The notes: a model not told the origin generated them from the sequence alone. 20,234 bases of DNA from an uncultured Oscillospiraceae bacterium (GCA_934465295.1 CAKSKU010000026.1:1-20234), one strand, 5' to 3'. Numbered from the stretch's first letter, positions 8,343-15,640 are shown. A program made the numbers and translations.

Positions 8343-10169
8343 TCAATTCGGTGCCTTTACAGTAAATGTTACGGAAATGGTCTTAATGCTCTTCTTGTCA
8401 CCGAGCGGCATTATCTGTGCCGAGCAGTCGGTGAGGTCGCCGTCAGCCGTTCTTGCCTCCTCGGGGAGCGAATTTACCCAGCCGTTGTAGAGATTTACTC
8501 TCGAGCAAAGCTTGTCATCGGAGCAAGTGTAGCCTTTGCCCTGCATTTCGTAAGCTTCACCGTTGATGAGAATTTCATCGATCGTATATGTATAATCGGG
8601 GAAGAATTTCTCGCCGTTGGAAATTCCAAGTGCCGAGAATGCAACACCCTTTGCCGCACCGCATTCGGAAAAATCAAGGCTTACGGTATATGTACCCTCG
8701 CCCGTGATCTGAACGTTTTCAGCCTTTGCGCCCGTGGTGCAGTTTGTCGGGTCGTATGTGTCGCCGATGCTGTATGCAACGCCGTAATCGCTCGAAGCAT
8801 ACATTATCCATGCGATCGACATATCATCGGAAGCAGGAAGTGCGATGCTTTCGTTCTGTTCATCGACAGACTTCTGCTTGGTTTCTTCGATTCTGTTCTT
8901 GGCTTCAGACTTTATCGTTTCAATATCCTTGTTCTTTTCATTGTCATAGCGGCGGTCAAGGAAAAGCTGAACAAGTGCTTCGTCGGAGAACTTGTTTGCC
9001 AGTCTCTTATAGAAGTTGCTGCAATCCCAGAGTACGGGGCAGAAATCATAAAGGTCACAGTTGTCCAAAAGATTTGAGTAGAACTTGTCAGTCTCGGGCT
9101 TTATTCCGCCGTCCTTTTTCATTACGGCATATTCACCGATGACAACACCGTAACCCTCATCGGAGAACTTACTAAGTTTTTCCATATTTCCATTCTGCTC
9201 GTCATAATCGGACGGTGAACCCCACTGATTTACGCCGTCCGTGCCGCAGTAATCCCACGGTGTATAATAGTGTACCGAAAGCAGAAGCTTGCTGTCCGCA
9301 GTATCATCGGGCATCTTGAAACGCTCGTCACAGGTGAGTGCGATGTCCGTGTTGTAGCCTGCAATGAGCAGGAAACGATCCTCATTGTTGCCGCCGAGCG
9401 AACGGATAAGCTTAACGAATTCGCTGTTAATCATATTTGTCGTCTCGTAGCATTCATTCTTCGTGAGAACACCGTCCGAACCCGTGATGTCCTTGTCGTT
9501 AAGACGATCGCCAAGCTCCTCGTTTGCGGATTCAAAGATGAGCTTGTAGGAATAATCCCTGAAATGCTCGCCGATCTGCGTCCACATCGACTTGTACATT
9601 TCGAGAGCCTTTTCTCTTACAGCAGTGTCCTCCGCACCGAACATTCCCCACCAGCTTCCGTCCCAGTGGTCGTTGATGATAACATACATATCAGCATCAA
9701 GCGCATAGTTCACGACCGTTTCAACACGGGAAAGAAGTCTTTCATCGATAGTGTAATCGCCCGATTCAAAGTTCATTCCGTTTGTCCATGCCACAGGAAT
9801 TCTGATAGTGTCAAAGCCTGCATCTTTCATGCTCTGCATCATTTCGGCAGTCGTGTAAGGCTGTCCCCAGAGCGTCTCAAAACCGTCAGGGTTCGCTCCG
9901 CCAACATAGCCCGAGTGATTATACGCCTCAAGCGTGTTGCCGAGATTGATACCATTGCCCATCGCTCTTACAAATTCGAGCGAGGTCATTGCCTTTAAGC
10001 TGTCTTCCTCCGCCGCATCGACCGAGACCTCAGCAGCCGTGCTTGCCGCCGTTGTCTCAACCTGCGCATCGTCAGCCTTTTCATCACCGCCCGCATTGTT
10101 TCCACAGCCCGCAAGCATCGAAACCGAGATCAGCAAAGCCGCAAACGATGATAACGTTTTCATTTTCAT
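8343..10169 (-). CDS. Lipoprotein glycoside hydrolase family 5 (endoglucanase-like) with C-terminal beta-sandwich module
   Basis: The protein has 608 residues from ATG 10169, with GGAGGG 9 nt upstream (10179-10184). The signal peptide ends in the lipobox LAGC (Cys22), so the enzyme should be tethered outside the membrane. An acidic, Ala/Thr-rich linker (~25-58) precedes the GH5 barrel (~62-405). Landmarks are GINLGNTLEA (73-82), TIRIPVAW (121-128), INDHWDG (165-171), ESANEE with catalytic acid/base Glu217, SVHYYTPW (298-305) and VIGEYA with nucleophile Glu346. A charged linker (~406-440) leads to a ~165-residue beta-rich module (SDYGVAYSIGD..., YTVSLDF) that resembles modules on other Ruminococcus glycosidases. 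Carbohydrate binding by it is inference. The likely substrate is cellulose or a beta-glucan; the GH5 subfamily is not assigned. It is a single-gene unit. Confidence 0.9.
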   Translation of the reverse strand: MKMKTLSSFAALLISVSMLAGCGNNAGGDEKADDAQVETTAASTAAEVSVDAAEEDSLKAMTSLEFVRAMGNGINLGNTLEAYNHSGYVGGANPDGFETLWGQPYTTAEMMQSMKDAGFDTIRIPVAWTNGMNFESGDYTIDERLLSRVETVVNYALDADMYVIINDHWDGSWWGMFGAEDTAVREKALEMYKSMWTQIGEHFRDYSYKLIFESANEELGDRLNDKDITGSDGVLTKNECYETTNMINSEFVKLIRSLGGNNEDRFLLIAGYNTDIALTCDERFKMPDDTADSKLLLSVHYYTPWDYCGTDGVNQWGSPSDYDEQNGNMEKLSKFSDEGYGVVIGEYAVMKKDGGIKPETDKFYSNLLDNCDLYDFCPVLWDCSNFYKRLANKFSDEALVQLFLDRRYDNEKNKDIETIKSEAKNRIEETKQKSVDEQNESIALPASDDMSIAWIMYASSDYGVAYSIGDTYDPTNCTTGAKAENVQITGEGTYTVSLDFSECGAAKGVAFSALGISNGEKFFPDYTYTIDEILINGEAYEMQGKGYTCSDDKLCSRVNLYNGWVNSLPEEARTADGDLTDCSAQIMPLGDKKSIKTISVTFTVKAPN

Positions 10170-10225
10170 TTATAATATCCCTCCAGATCAGATGTTTTTT
10201 ACCGTATTCGTAAAAACCTAATAAG

Positions 10226-10254
10226 ATTATACTCCACCTCCGAGCAGATTTCAA
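10226..10254 (-). promoter_or_regulatory. Sigma-A promoter of the GH5 gene
   Basis: On the minus strand, TTGAAA (10254-10249), a 17-nt spacer and TATAAT (10231-10226) make a near-consensus promoter. It gives a 5' leader of about 50 nt before ATG 10169. Confidence 0.85.
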
Positions 10255-10589
10255 GTATTTTCTATAAATTTTTGAAAAAAGTCCCCTGCTTTTTTGTGCA
10301 AAGCTGTTATAAAGCAAATTTTCCTCCGCAATAAACTTTGCCCCAAAAGGGGATACCGAGAACCGTGCTAATATAAAAACTGCCCTGCAAACAACATATT
10401 AAAGCCATTTGCAGGAGTTTATCATGCACGGGATGCTGCGCACCACACCGCCGGATATTTATATGTTCTGCCGAAAAAAATTGCCCGGTATCCTCTTTAC
10501 AATGTGTCACTTCACCTAAACCTTCCTTTGATTCTTTGGTGACATTTTATATTGCAATTTTCAAGCCCTGAGTAATAATAATATTATTC
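10255..10589. other. Intergenic gap without a supported gene
   Basis: This stretch separates the cellulase promoter from the first CRISPR leader. It holds one short inverted repeat (CCTGCAAA 10384-10391 with TTTGCAGG 10408-10415) and an AGGAG-preceded 31-codon frame at 10424-10519 that I do not consider a gene. TGTCAC...GGTGACA (10505-10546) forms a loose inverted repeat. I see nothing else. Confidence 0.5.
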
Positions 10590-10618
10590 TTGACAAATAC
10601 AGAGATCAGTGATATAAT
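10590..10618 (+). promoter_or_regulatory. Perfect consensus sigma-A promoter of CRISPR array 1
   Basis: TTGACA (10590-10595), 17 nt, TATAAT (10613-10618). Transcription would start near 10625 and cross a ~175-nt leader before the first repeat at 10800. No gene lies between, so the array is the only candidate product. Confidence 0.8.
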
Positions 10619-10799
10619 AACCATAAAGCAGATGAATAGCTTTCTTTATTTTGTTATAAATGCACGGATCGCAATTGTTGTTTTTATATTACAAATCTGT
10701 GTCATTAACAGAATAACTGCTTTTCAAGGGGCAAAAAAACGTTATTTTCAACGTTAAAATCCGAACTTTTCCCATCTCTGCGTTGATTGCAGGCTCGGA

Positions 10800-10978
10800 G
10801 TTAAAAACACCCTTGCACCATTAGGTGATTGAAACTCTTTTTATCGGACACCCAGTTACACAAGAGCGTTGTTAAAAACACCCTTGCACCATTAGGTGAT
10901 TGAAACGGGTCGGAAACGAGTCTGCCTCTGAGAATTGCGTAGTTGTGTTAACCCCCTACACCATTAGGTGATTGAAAA
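10800..10978 (+). CRISPR. CRISPR array 1: three repeats (last one degenerate), two spacers
   Basis: Repeats 1 (10800-10835) and 2 (10871-10906) are identical 36-mers that begin GTTAAAAACACCC and end GGTGATTGAAAC. Repeat 3 (10943-10978) keeps only its 3' half and ends GAAAA. Spacers are 35 and 36 nt. The repeat can form a stem CACC-ATTA-GGTG, and its 3' ATTGAAAC matches the 8-nt crRNA handle usual in type I/III systems. Orientation (plus) follows from the upstream promoter, the degenerate last repeat and the downstream terminator. The 5' half differs from arrays 2 and 3; the 3' half is shared. Confidence 0.93.
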
Positions 10979-10980
10979 GA

Positions 10981-11019
10981 AAAAATCCTGTTCTCATTTA
11001 TCCCGAGAACAGGATTTTT
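10981..11019 (+). terminator. Intrinsic terminator closing CRISPR array 1
   Basis: A perfect 15-bp stem (AAAAATCCTGTTCTC, 10981-10995, with 11005-11019) with a T-run starts 2 nt after the last repeat. Its T-run also forms the start of the TTTTTTC..AAAAAACTT upstream part of the next promoter motif. Confidence 0.85.
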
Positions 11020-11030
11020 TCATAAAAAAC

Positions 11031-11058
11031 TTTATCCTTAAAGAAAAGGTACGTTTAT
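11031..11058 (+). promoter_or_regulatory. Shared CRISPR-locus promoter motif, site a
   Basis: AAAAAAC-TTTATC (hexamer 11031-11036), exactly 16 nt, GTTTAT (11053-11058), then ATAATATAAAG. It matches the six other copies in this locus in spacing and in the A-rich tract before the first box. GTTTAT ends 44 nt before the GTG start of the small membrane protein. TATAAT (11058-11063) overlaps, so sigma-A use cannot be excluded at this copy. Confidence 0.6.
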
Positions 11059-11102
11059 ATAATATAAAGATAAAAACGTGATATCTGAAAGGATGGTTTA
11101 TT

Positions 11103-11306
11103 GTGGCATTTTTTAAAATACTTTTTCTTTTAATATTGGCAGTAACAGATTCTGTCGTGTGGTTCGCTCCCCAATTGTTTCTCACCCTTTTTATTGTAGC
11201 GTCCGTGTGTCTCCTTATCGGTCTTGCCAAAGTCTATGTGATCTGCCGTGCGATACTTATAATAGCACTTGGGTTCCGTGCGATACTTGCCCTTTTCAGC
11301 AGATAA
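11103..11306 (+). CDS. Small hydrophobic membrane protein (67 aa), unknown
   Basis: GTG start with AAAGGA (11088-11093) 9 nt upstream. Most of the protein is hydrophobic: residues ~4-22 and ~26-50 can span the membrane, and the tail (CRAILIIALGFRAILALFSR) may form a third segment. That tail comes from a 30-bp DNA duplication: CCGTGCGATACTT occurs at 11246-11258 and 11276-11288. No family is recognised. It lies between array 1 and the CARF operon, has its own terminator and carries the shared promoter motif, which ties it to the CRISPR locus. A membrane-acting effector is a guess; a plain small membrane protein is equally possible. Confidence 0.6.
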   Translation: MAFFKILFLLILAVTDSVVWFAPQLFLTLFIVASVCLLIGLAKVYVICRAILIIALGFRAILALFSR

Positions 11307-11348
11307 AATATCCCCGATACGGTATCAAACTGTATCGGGGATATTTTT
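11306..11348. terminator. Bidirectional intrinsic terminator
   Basis: The stem AAATATCCCCGATAC / GTATCGGGGATATTT surrounds the loop GGTATCAAACT, followed by Ts on the plus strand. It separates the plus-strand membrane gene from the convergent CARF operon that ends at 11409. Confidence 0.8.
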
Positions 11349-11408
11349 GTACTAAACACCATTTTTATTCGGGAACAGATTTTTACTGTATTTTATCGGT
11401 ATTTAGTA

Positions 11409-12362
11409 TTATTCATTATCAAAGCTCTTTCTCATTTCAAGTTGGATCAGCCGGAAGAATTTTGTTCTATGCGGACTTATGCTTTGTTCACTCTGAACCT
11501 TATCCTTTTCCTTAACATAATTTGAAATATACGTTGAATAAACGATATTTTCAAGGTCATATCCGCACGGCCTGTCATCCTCGGTATTGCCCGTGATCTC
11601 ACTCAACTTTTTAAGCCTGCCCTGCGCTATTCCGGCAACGCTGCTGTTGTCACCGTGCATATAATATGAAATAAAGTCATGTTCAATAACCCTCATAAGG
11701 TCATTTTCCGACTTATCAAACACAGATCTGTCGCTTTCCCTGTCAATGCAGCGAGTAACGAACTCTGTGTAAAAATACGCAGGATAGCATGGCTTCGGAC
11801 TGTTCTTATACTTCATTTTCTGCGCAATGACAGCATTATTCAGTACATCGAAATGCTGTTTCATTATATCTCCCTGACGTTTCATAATATCGTCTTCGAT
11901 AACGGCTTTTTCCGTATCATCGGTTCCTGCGATCTCTTTTACCGAATTGTCATCTTCGGACGAATAAAAAATATCTTCCCGATTGATATCCGCAGTATCG
12001 CTTTTATTCTTTTTCATTTTTCTGTATGCGCTGCGTTCAAGAGTGTCAAGCTTCTCTGTATAGATATCGTTTTTTCTCCTGTTGACTATCGACTTGTAAT
12101 ACGCCCAGAAATCAGCTTTGCCCGGTTTCCAGTCTTTGAAACACCCAATGAATGTGTACGCCGCATATTCCTGATAATCGTCCCTGCATATATTAGTTAT
12201 TTTCTCCCTCGATATTCTCCCAACTACCAGCGCAGCGAGCCTGTTATATTCGGTCCTGTATCTGCTGTCATTATTCGTCTTGAACATATACGCCTTTTTG
12301 GCAGAGCGATTGATCTCTTTTACGTCTTCGTCCTCAACGAAAGCTTTCTTTTCCTTATCCAT
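11409..12362 (-). CDS. Sigma-70-region-2-like protein in the CARF operon (317 aa)
   Basis: I chose ATG 12362 because AGGAGG (12369-12374) sits 6 nt upstream; a longer frame from TTG 12386 would overlap the previous gene. Residues ~38-105 look like sigma-70 region 2: a helix EYNRLAALVVGRI, then DDYQEYAAYTFIGCFKDW (compare the DlvQE...af..f motif of core-binding region 2), FWAYYKSIVNRRKNDIY (compare region 2.3/2.4). The middle (~110-165) is charged and disordered-looking. The C-terminal part has a possible helix-turn-helix near SSVAGIAQGRLKKLSEITG, which could stand in for region 4. There is no CARF, HEPN or nuclease motif. It is the last gene of the operon, 13 nt after the stand-alone CARF gene, so it is probably co-translated with it. 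The likely role is a dedicated alternative sigma factor or a DNA-binding regulator. The assignment rests on pattern reading only. Confidence 0.5.
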   Translation of the reverse strand: MDKEKKAFVEDEDVKEINRSAKKAYMFKTNNDSRYRTEYNRLAALVVGRISREKITNICRDDYQEYAAYTFIGCFKDWKPGKADFWAYYKSIVNRRKNDIYTEKLDTLERSAYRKMKKNKSDTADINREDIFYSSEDDNSVKEIAGTDDTEKAVIEDDIMKRQGDIMKQHFDVLNNAVIAQKMKYKNSPKPCYPAYFYTEFVTRCIDRESDRSVFDKSENDLMRVIEHDFISYYMHGDNSSVAGIAQGRLKKLSEITGNTEDDRPCGYDLENIVYSTYISNYVKEKDKVQSEQSISPHRTKFFRLIQLEMRKSFDNE

Positions 12363-12375
12363 AGCTATCCTCCTA

Positions 12376-12978
12376 TCAAAGATCAAGTACAGCCTTAATG
12401 AACTTCTTCGGGTCGGACGAATCGCTCATTGTGTTTATGGTCGAATTCATGTAGAAAAGTGCTGTTACATCATAAAGGCTTGAAACATTGGTATCATGAT
12501 TGAACTGACCGTAAATGATGTTTTCGATAAAAGTGTTTCTGAATCTGTATGCATACGTCAGCATCATAAGGAACACCATAGGTATCGGCTTAGTGCCGAA
12601 TGTGATATCGGCATAGAGCGCATCATCGTCACGGATAGTGTCAATAAGATTTCCGAAAAGCCCAAGATGATCGTCTATCGTTTCGGAAAATGGAGTAAGT
12701 ATGGTTTCAAGCTCATATTCAAATCCGACTTCTTTTTTCAGTGCTTCAAGCTCCGCCATGAAAGTCTTTTCGTTTATATCGCAGTTCACATGCTCCTGCT
12801 TAACAGTCGTGATGCGTATCTTCTCGCCCTTGGAAACCGTATTTTTTATAAGCACAAGAATAGGAAAGCTTACCTCTTCCGTACATTCAATAACGGGATT
12901 TCCGCAGGGATTTTCATATTTGGTCTTTTTAAGGCTTTTCTCCGGCTGCTGTGGGATAGTGCAAAAGTAATTCTTCAT
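12376..12978 (-). CDS. Stand-alone CARF-domain protein, TM1812-like (200 aa)
   Basis: I place the start at ATG 12978, which overlaps the TGA of the upstream CARF-HEPN gene as ATGA. A start at 12993 is possible but lacks a ribosome site. The core motif LYADITFGTKPIPMVFLMML (121-140) is the nucleotide-binding turn typical of TM1812-type CRISPR CARF proteins. The rest is consistent with a single Rossmann-like domain: PILVLIK strand near 39-45, helix DHLGLFGNLIDTI. No HEPN, nuclease or DNA-binding domain is attached. It could bind cyclic oligoadenylate and act as a sensor for a partner, or cleave it as a ring nuclease. Tight coupling to the sigma-like gene makes a sensor or anti-sigma role attractive, but this is inference. 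Confidence 0.7.
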   Translation of the reverse strand: MKNYFCTIPQQPEKSLKKTKYENPCGNPVIECTEEVSFPILVLIKNTVSKGEKIRITTVKQEHVNCDINEKTFMAELEALKKEVGFEYELETILTPFSETIDDHLGLFGNLIDTIRDDDALYADITFGTKPIPMVFLMMLTYAYRFRNTFIENIIYGQFNHDTNVSSLYDVTALFYMNSTINTMSDSSDPKKFIKAVLDL

Positions 12979-14672
12979 AAAAAAATCATCCAAGCCGCAC
13001 TTTCAATGCGCTCGACAGAACTTTTTATTATATCGCTTATGACCCTTGTTGTAAACTCACCGACATTGTAGCCTCTCTCTTCAAGCTTTTTCTTCTGCTG
13101 TTCATTGAGGTTTTCTTCATCGCTTGCATGGTTTATCTGGTTTCTGACCGACTTAACGTAAATGTAATCAAAAAGTATGCCCCGCAGTGCGTTTATGTTC
13201 GTTTTTTTATTGATAGTCACACCCTCGTGACAACAGTTCGTCATCGTGATATTTTCAGCCGTCCGTATCTTCTTGTCAAAGGTGTCAAGCTTTTCCGCCT
13301 TTTTGCCGAGTATGTCCGAAAGCACCTGCTCATTCTGATTGCACAAGGTCTTTATCATCGCATCAAAGCTGCTGAAATTCTTCTCAATGCAGTAATCGGC
13401 GATAAGCTTTTCCGTTTTTGTTGCATAGCTGTCCGATGAACTGCCGATCCTTGACATATACCCTCTGAAATCATCTGCCGACTGTTTCCTTATATCAAAA
13501 AGAGTACATATATACTTTTTCAGTCTGTCATCATATCGGTAATCCTTGTTTCTTTTGATGAACTTTTCTTTCATGGCAGTTTGCAGTGCGATAATATCCG
13601 ATCTGTCAGCAGTTGAAACGCTGTCCATAAATTCATCGTAGAAAATAACTGCGTCCGTGTTCTGCTTGAGAGGGTTATTCTCGTTCTTTCCCTTGAACTC
13701 ACGATAATACTTTTCATCACAAATAAGTATCCGATTGTCAAAGATATATTTCGGCATCTTCTCAATATATATTGTCACTGCCTGCTGAATAAGCCCGTTT
13801 TCAAGACACCATTTTATCATTCTGCAATAATCGATACCGTCCGAACCGCCCTTAAAAAACTTGTCCTCGATAACGGGAAGCAGATTTTCAAGTATGACTA
13901 TCTTCGTTTCGTCCGATTGTATCTCACGCACCTTTTCTATCTGCCTGCGCATCTTTGTCAGCGTATCGTCAAGCTCGGAAATGCTGCAAAGCTGTATCCT
14001 GTCGGTGAATTCGTCCATATACTTTATAAGCTCAGCTATCTCTTCATGCTTTTCACCCTTGAAACATTCCGATAGCTGATATGACCTGCCCGTGTGAACG
14101 AACTCATTCACCGCATCGGCGAGCATCGTAAGCTCCGTGAAATCCTTTGTTGTTTCTATACGGGGTCTGACATAGTTGATGTTTGCATAGAACGACCCGA
14201 CAAGCCTGTAACCCTTGTATTCAAGTATTTTCGCCAAAAGCTGGAGCATATTTGCAGATGTCCTCGTGCCGCCCGATGTGTCAATATAAATATCATCGTC
14301 AGCCGTTATAAGACCGCATATCTCCCTTATCACCGCACCGGTTTCTTTAAGCGTGTTTTCATCTTCGTATTCCCTTACAGGGCATAAAACTCCGTCCGTC
14401 CCAACGACCTCTGCCGTAAGTCCGCAGAAAAATTCGTATGTCGTCCTGTCGGGTTCGGCATCGCACTTCTTGTTTTCTGCACTGAAAGAAAGTATGGGAA
14501 TGACCCTGCCGATCTTCTCCCCCTTTTCTTCCAGATTCTTTTCGAGAAGCCGCAGAACAGGCTCGTTCGTCTGCGATGCAGCAATGCTCTCTTCGGCGCA
14601 AAATCCGTTAGTGTAATAGGAACGCTCCGTCTTTTTATTGTAAAGGCTCAGATAAGAAATAAGTATGTTCAA
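12975..14672 (-). CDS. CARF-HEPN ribonuclease, Csm6/Csx1-like (565 aa)
   Basis: TTG start at 14672, preceded by AAAGGGTGAT (~5 nt gap). It opens directly with the first CARF strand, MNILISYLSLY. The CARF ligand motif is YIDTSGGTRTSANML (129-143). A long helical middle follows. The C-terminus holds the HEPN signature RNQINH (Arg510-x4-His515), the catalytic Rx4-6H of Csm6/Csx1-type RNases. In known type III systems these enzymes degrade RNA without sequence preference once the CARF dimer binds cyclic oligoadenylate made by Cas10. It is first in a three-gene operon with two upstream promoters. It is longer than most Csx1 proteins (~400-450 aa); the extra length is in the helical middle. The exact Csm6 or Csx1 subfamily is not assigned. 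Confidence 0.82.
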   Translation of the reverse strand: MNILISYLSLYNKKTERSYYTNGFCAEESIAASQTNEPVLRLLEKNLEEKGEKIGRVIPILSFSAENKKCDAEPDRTTYEFFCGLTAEVVGTDGVLCPVREYEDENTLKETGAVIREICGLITADDDIYIDTSGGTRTSANMLQLLAKILEYKGYRLVGSFYANINYVRPRIETTKDFTELTMLADAVNEFVHTGRSYQLSECFKGEKHEEIAELIKYMDEFTDRIQLCSISELDDTLTKMRRQIEKVREIQSDETKIVILENLLPVIEDKFFKGGSDGIDYCRMIKWCLENGLIQQAVTIYIEKMPKYIFDNRILICDEKYYREFKGKNENNPLKQNTDAVIFYDEFMDSVSTADRSDIIALQTAMKEKFIKRNKDYRYDDRLKKYICTLFDIRKQSADDFRGYMSRIGSSSDSYATKTEKLIADYCIEKNFSSFDAMIKTLCNQNEQVLSDILGKKAEKLDTFDKKIRTAENITMTNCCHEGVTINKKTNINALRGILFDYIYVKSVRNQINHASDEENLNEQQKKKLEERGYNVGEFTTRVISDIIKSSVERIESAAWMIFL

Positions 14673-14698
14673 AAAGCATCACCCTTTCCTTTGTAAAA

Positions 14699-14727
14699 AT
14701 TATAACATCTTTGTTATTTTATGTCAA
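14699..14727 (-). promoter_or_regulatory. Perfect sigma-A promoter of the CARF/sigma-like operon
   Basis: On the minus strand, TTGACA (14727-14722), a 17-nt spacer and TATAAT (14704-14699). The -10 is 26 nt upstream of the TTG start, so this promoter can supply basal levels of the CARF proteins and the sigma-like protein. Confidence 0.88.
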
Positions 14728-14788
14728 TTTAAAACGAAAATTTTGTAAATATTTTTTAGAAGTATCTTCGTTTTTGAGCCTCTGTATA

Positions 14789-14816
14789 ATAAACACCCCC
14801 GATTTGTGCAAATTAA
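14789..14816 (-). promoter_or_regulatory. Shared CRISPR-locus promoter motif, site g (distal, CARF operon)
   Basis: CCGAAAAAAC-TTAATT (14816-14811), exactly 16 nt, GTTTAT (14794-14789), then TATACAGAGG. It lies 116 nt upstream of the operon start and beside the leader of array 2, transcribed away from it. The same arrangement, motif beside leader, is seen at array 3. Confidence 0.6.
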
Positions 14817-14830
14817 GTTTTTTCGGAAAA

Positions 14831-15029
14831 AATTTTGATTCTTGGTGCGAATCGGTCTGAAAAGCCCATAAAAAAACAGTCAACATAACACCGTTTCGCA
14901 CCAACAAAGCTAAATAAAATGCTAACTTTTTGTGAATTTTTATGCAAAAGTATTTAAAAAGTCAATTAAATGCTGTATAATATAGAAAATCAGATGCGCA
15001 AAATATACATTTTCCTGTATTCTTTTGCT
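14831..15029 (+). promoter_or_regulatory. Leader and promoter of CRISPR array 2
   Basis: This sequence is a close copy of the array 3 leader (17560-17772). It carries a 14-bp inverted repeat with one mismatch (TGGTGCGAATCGGT 14843-14856; ACCGTTTCGCACCA 14890-14903) and a promoter with weak TTTAAA (14953-14958), a 17-nt spacer and TATAAT (14976-14981). The segment around TATAAT (AATGCTGTATAATATAGAAA) is identical in both leaders. Confidence 0.75.
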
Positions 15030-15127
15030 AAGCAATCTGTACACCGTTTGGTGATTGAAACCGTGTCTTAGCATATTCCAGAGCCTGCTCACGAGAAGCA
15101 ATCTGTACACCATTAGGTGCTTGAAAA
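15030..15127 (+). CRISPR. CRISPR array 2: two repeats, one spacer
   Basis: Repeat 1 (15030-15061) equals the array 3 consensus: 32 nt, starts AAGCAATCTG, ends GGTGATTGAAAC. Repeat 2 (15096-15127) is degenerate at its 3' end (GGTGCTTGAAAA) and has the loop ATTA, as in array 1. The spacer is 34 nt. A full leader and a terminator show that it is a complete minimal array and not a fragment of array 3. Confidence 0.88.
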
Positions 15128-15178
15128 AAATACCCGACAATAAAAGCTTTGAAAAGCTGTTATTGTCGGGTATTTTTC
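15125..15178. terminator. Bidirectional terminator after array 2 / HNH gene
   Basis: The long stem AAAAATACCCGACAATA / TATTGTCGGGTATTTTT, with a small inner AGCTT/AAGCT stem, starts inside the end of the last repeat. It ends array 2 on the plus strand and the tiny-gene operon (last gene ends 15193) on the minus strand. Confidence 0.85.
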
Positions 15179-15192
15179 TATGTATTGAATTT

Positions 15193-15417
15193 TCAGAACG
15201 CAAACAGATCTATCTTCCCCTCATGAACCTTTCTGTGACATTTTTTGCAGAGGGTGATGATATTCTCCGAATTCGATGCTCCGCCGTCCGATGCATATTC
15301 AAAGATATGATGCCCCTCGGGGTGATCTCTGCTTCCGCATATCTGGCAGACATAGTTATCACGCTCCTTTGCCGCTTTTCTCGCCTCAACGTCCGCATAT
15401 GGTCTTTTTCCGCTCAT
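15193..15417 (-). CDS. Small HNH endonuclease (74 aa)
   Basis: ATG 15417 overlaps the TGA of the preceding 70-aa gene (ATGA). The minimal HNH fold is complete: CQIC (24-27), the His pair in GHH (36-37), Asn52 in ENIITL, CKKCH (57-61) and His65. The paired CxxC knuckles should hold one structural zinc, and His36/37-Asn52-His61/65 form the metal-dependent nicking site. There is no extra DNA-binding domain, so specificity or a partner must come from elsewhere. It is the last gene of the run of tiny genes between arrays 2 and 3. It could cut DNA as a CRISPR-linked effector, or be a leftover phage or homing HNH; the context favours the former but does not prove it. Confidence 0.85.
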   Translation of the reverse strand: MSGKRPYADVEARKAAKERDNYVCQICGSRDHPEGHHIFEYASDGGASNSENIITLCKKCHRKVHEGKIDLFAF

Positions 15418-15626
15418 TTCTTCTTCCCCCTTTTATCGCAAAGCTTTGCAGGCGAAGTACCGAGAAGCTCACGCTTTTTGTCCGTATCGCATATAGCCGC
15501 TCTTCCTCTGCTCTTCGGTGCTATCGCCGCTTTCTTCAACTGTATCGAACCGACTATCTTCGCCGCCTCCTTATCGGTAAGTCCGTCGATAACAGCAACC
15601 ACACTTTTGTTTCTGTCTGCGCCCAT
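15414..15626 (-). CDS. Small basic protein (70 aa), unknown
   Basis: ATG 15626 with AAGGGGCGG upstream; 14 nt after the 76-aa gene and overlapping the HNH gene by 4 nt, so it is translated with both. The N-terminal ~30 residues (VVAVIDGLTDKEAAKIVGSIQLKKA) read as a strand plus a helix; the C-terminal half is strongly basic (KSRGR, DKKREL, CDKRGKKK). I recognise no family. A nucleic-acid-binding partner of the HNH protein fits the charge and coupling, but that is a guess. Confidence 0.65.
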   Translation of the reverse strand: MGADRNKSVVAVIDGLTDKEAAKIVGSIQLKKAAIAPKSRGRAAICDTDKKRELLGTSPAKLCDKRGKKK

Positions 15627-15640
15627 TTATACCGCCCCTT

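Noticed and set aside
10084..10317. Minus-strand 77-codon frame overlapping the start of the GH5 gene
   Set aside because: It runs through the GH5 promoter and ribosome site and into the GH5 coding region in another frame; it looks like a chance frame.
10307..10510. Minus-strand 67-codon frame upstream of the GH5 gene
   Set aside because: GTG start with a poor ribosome site, Cys-rich and protein-unlike composition, and no visible promoter.
10424..10519. 31-codon plus-strand frame with AGGAG 6 nt upstream
   Set aside because: Composition is unlike a known small protein, there is no promoter in front of it, and it lies in an otherwise non-coding gap. The ribosome-like site alone is not enough.
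14681..14720. An ECF-type promoter (AACTT...CGT) reading of the shared motif
   Set aside because: AACTT is present, but the distance to the second box is 20 nt and no CGT occurs there at the expected place; the TTNAT(C/T)-16-GTTTAT description fits all seven copies better.
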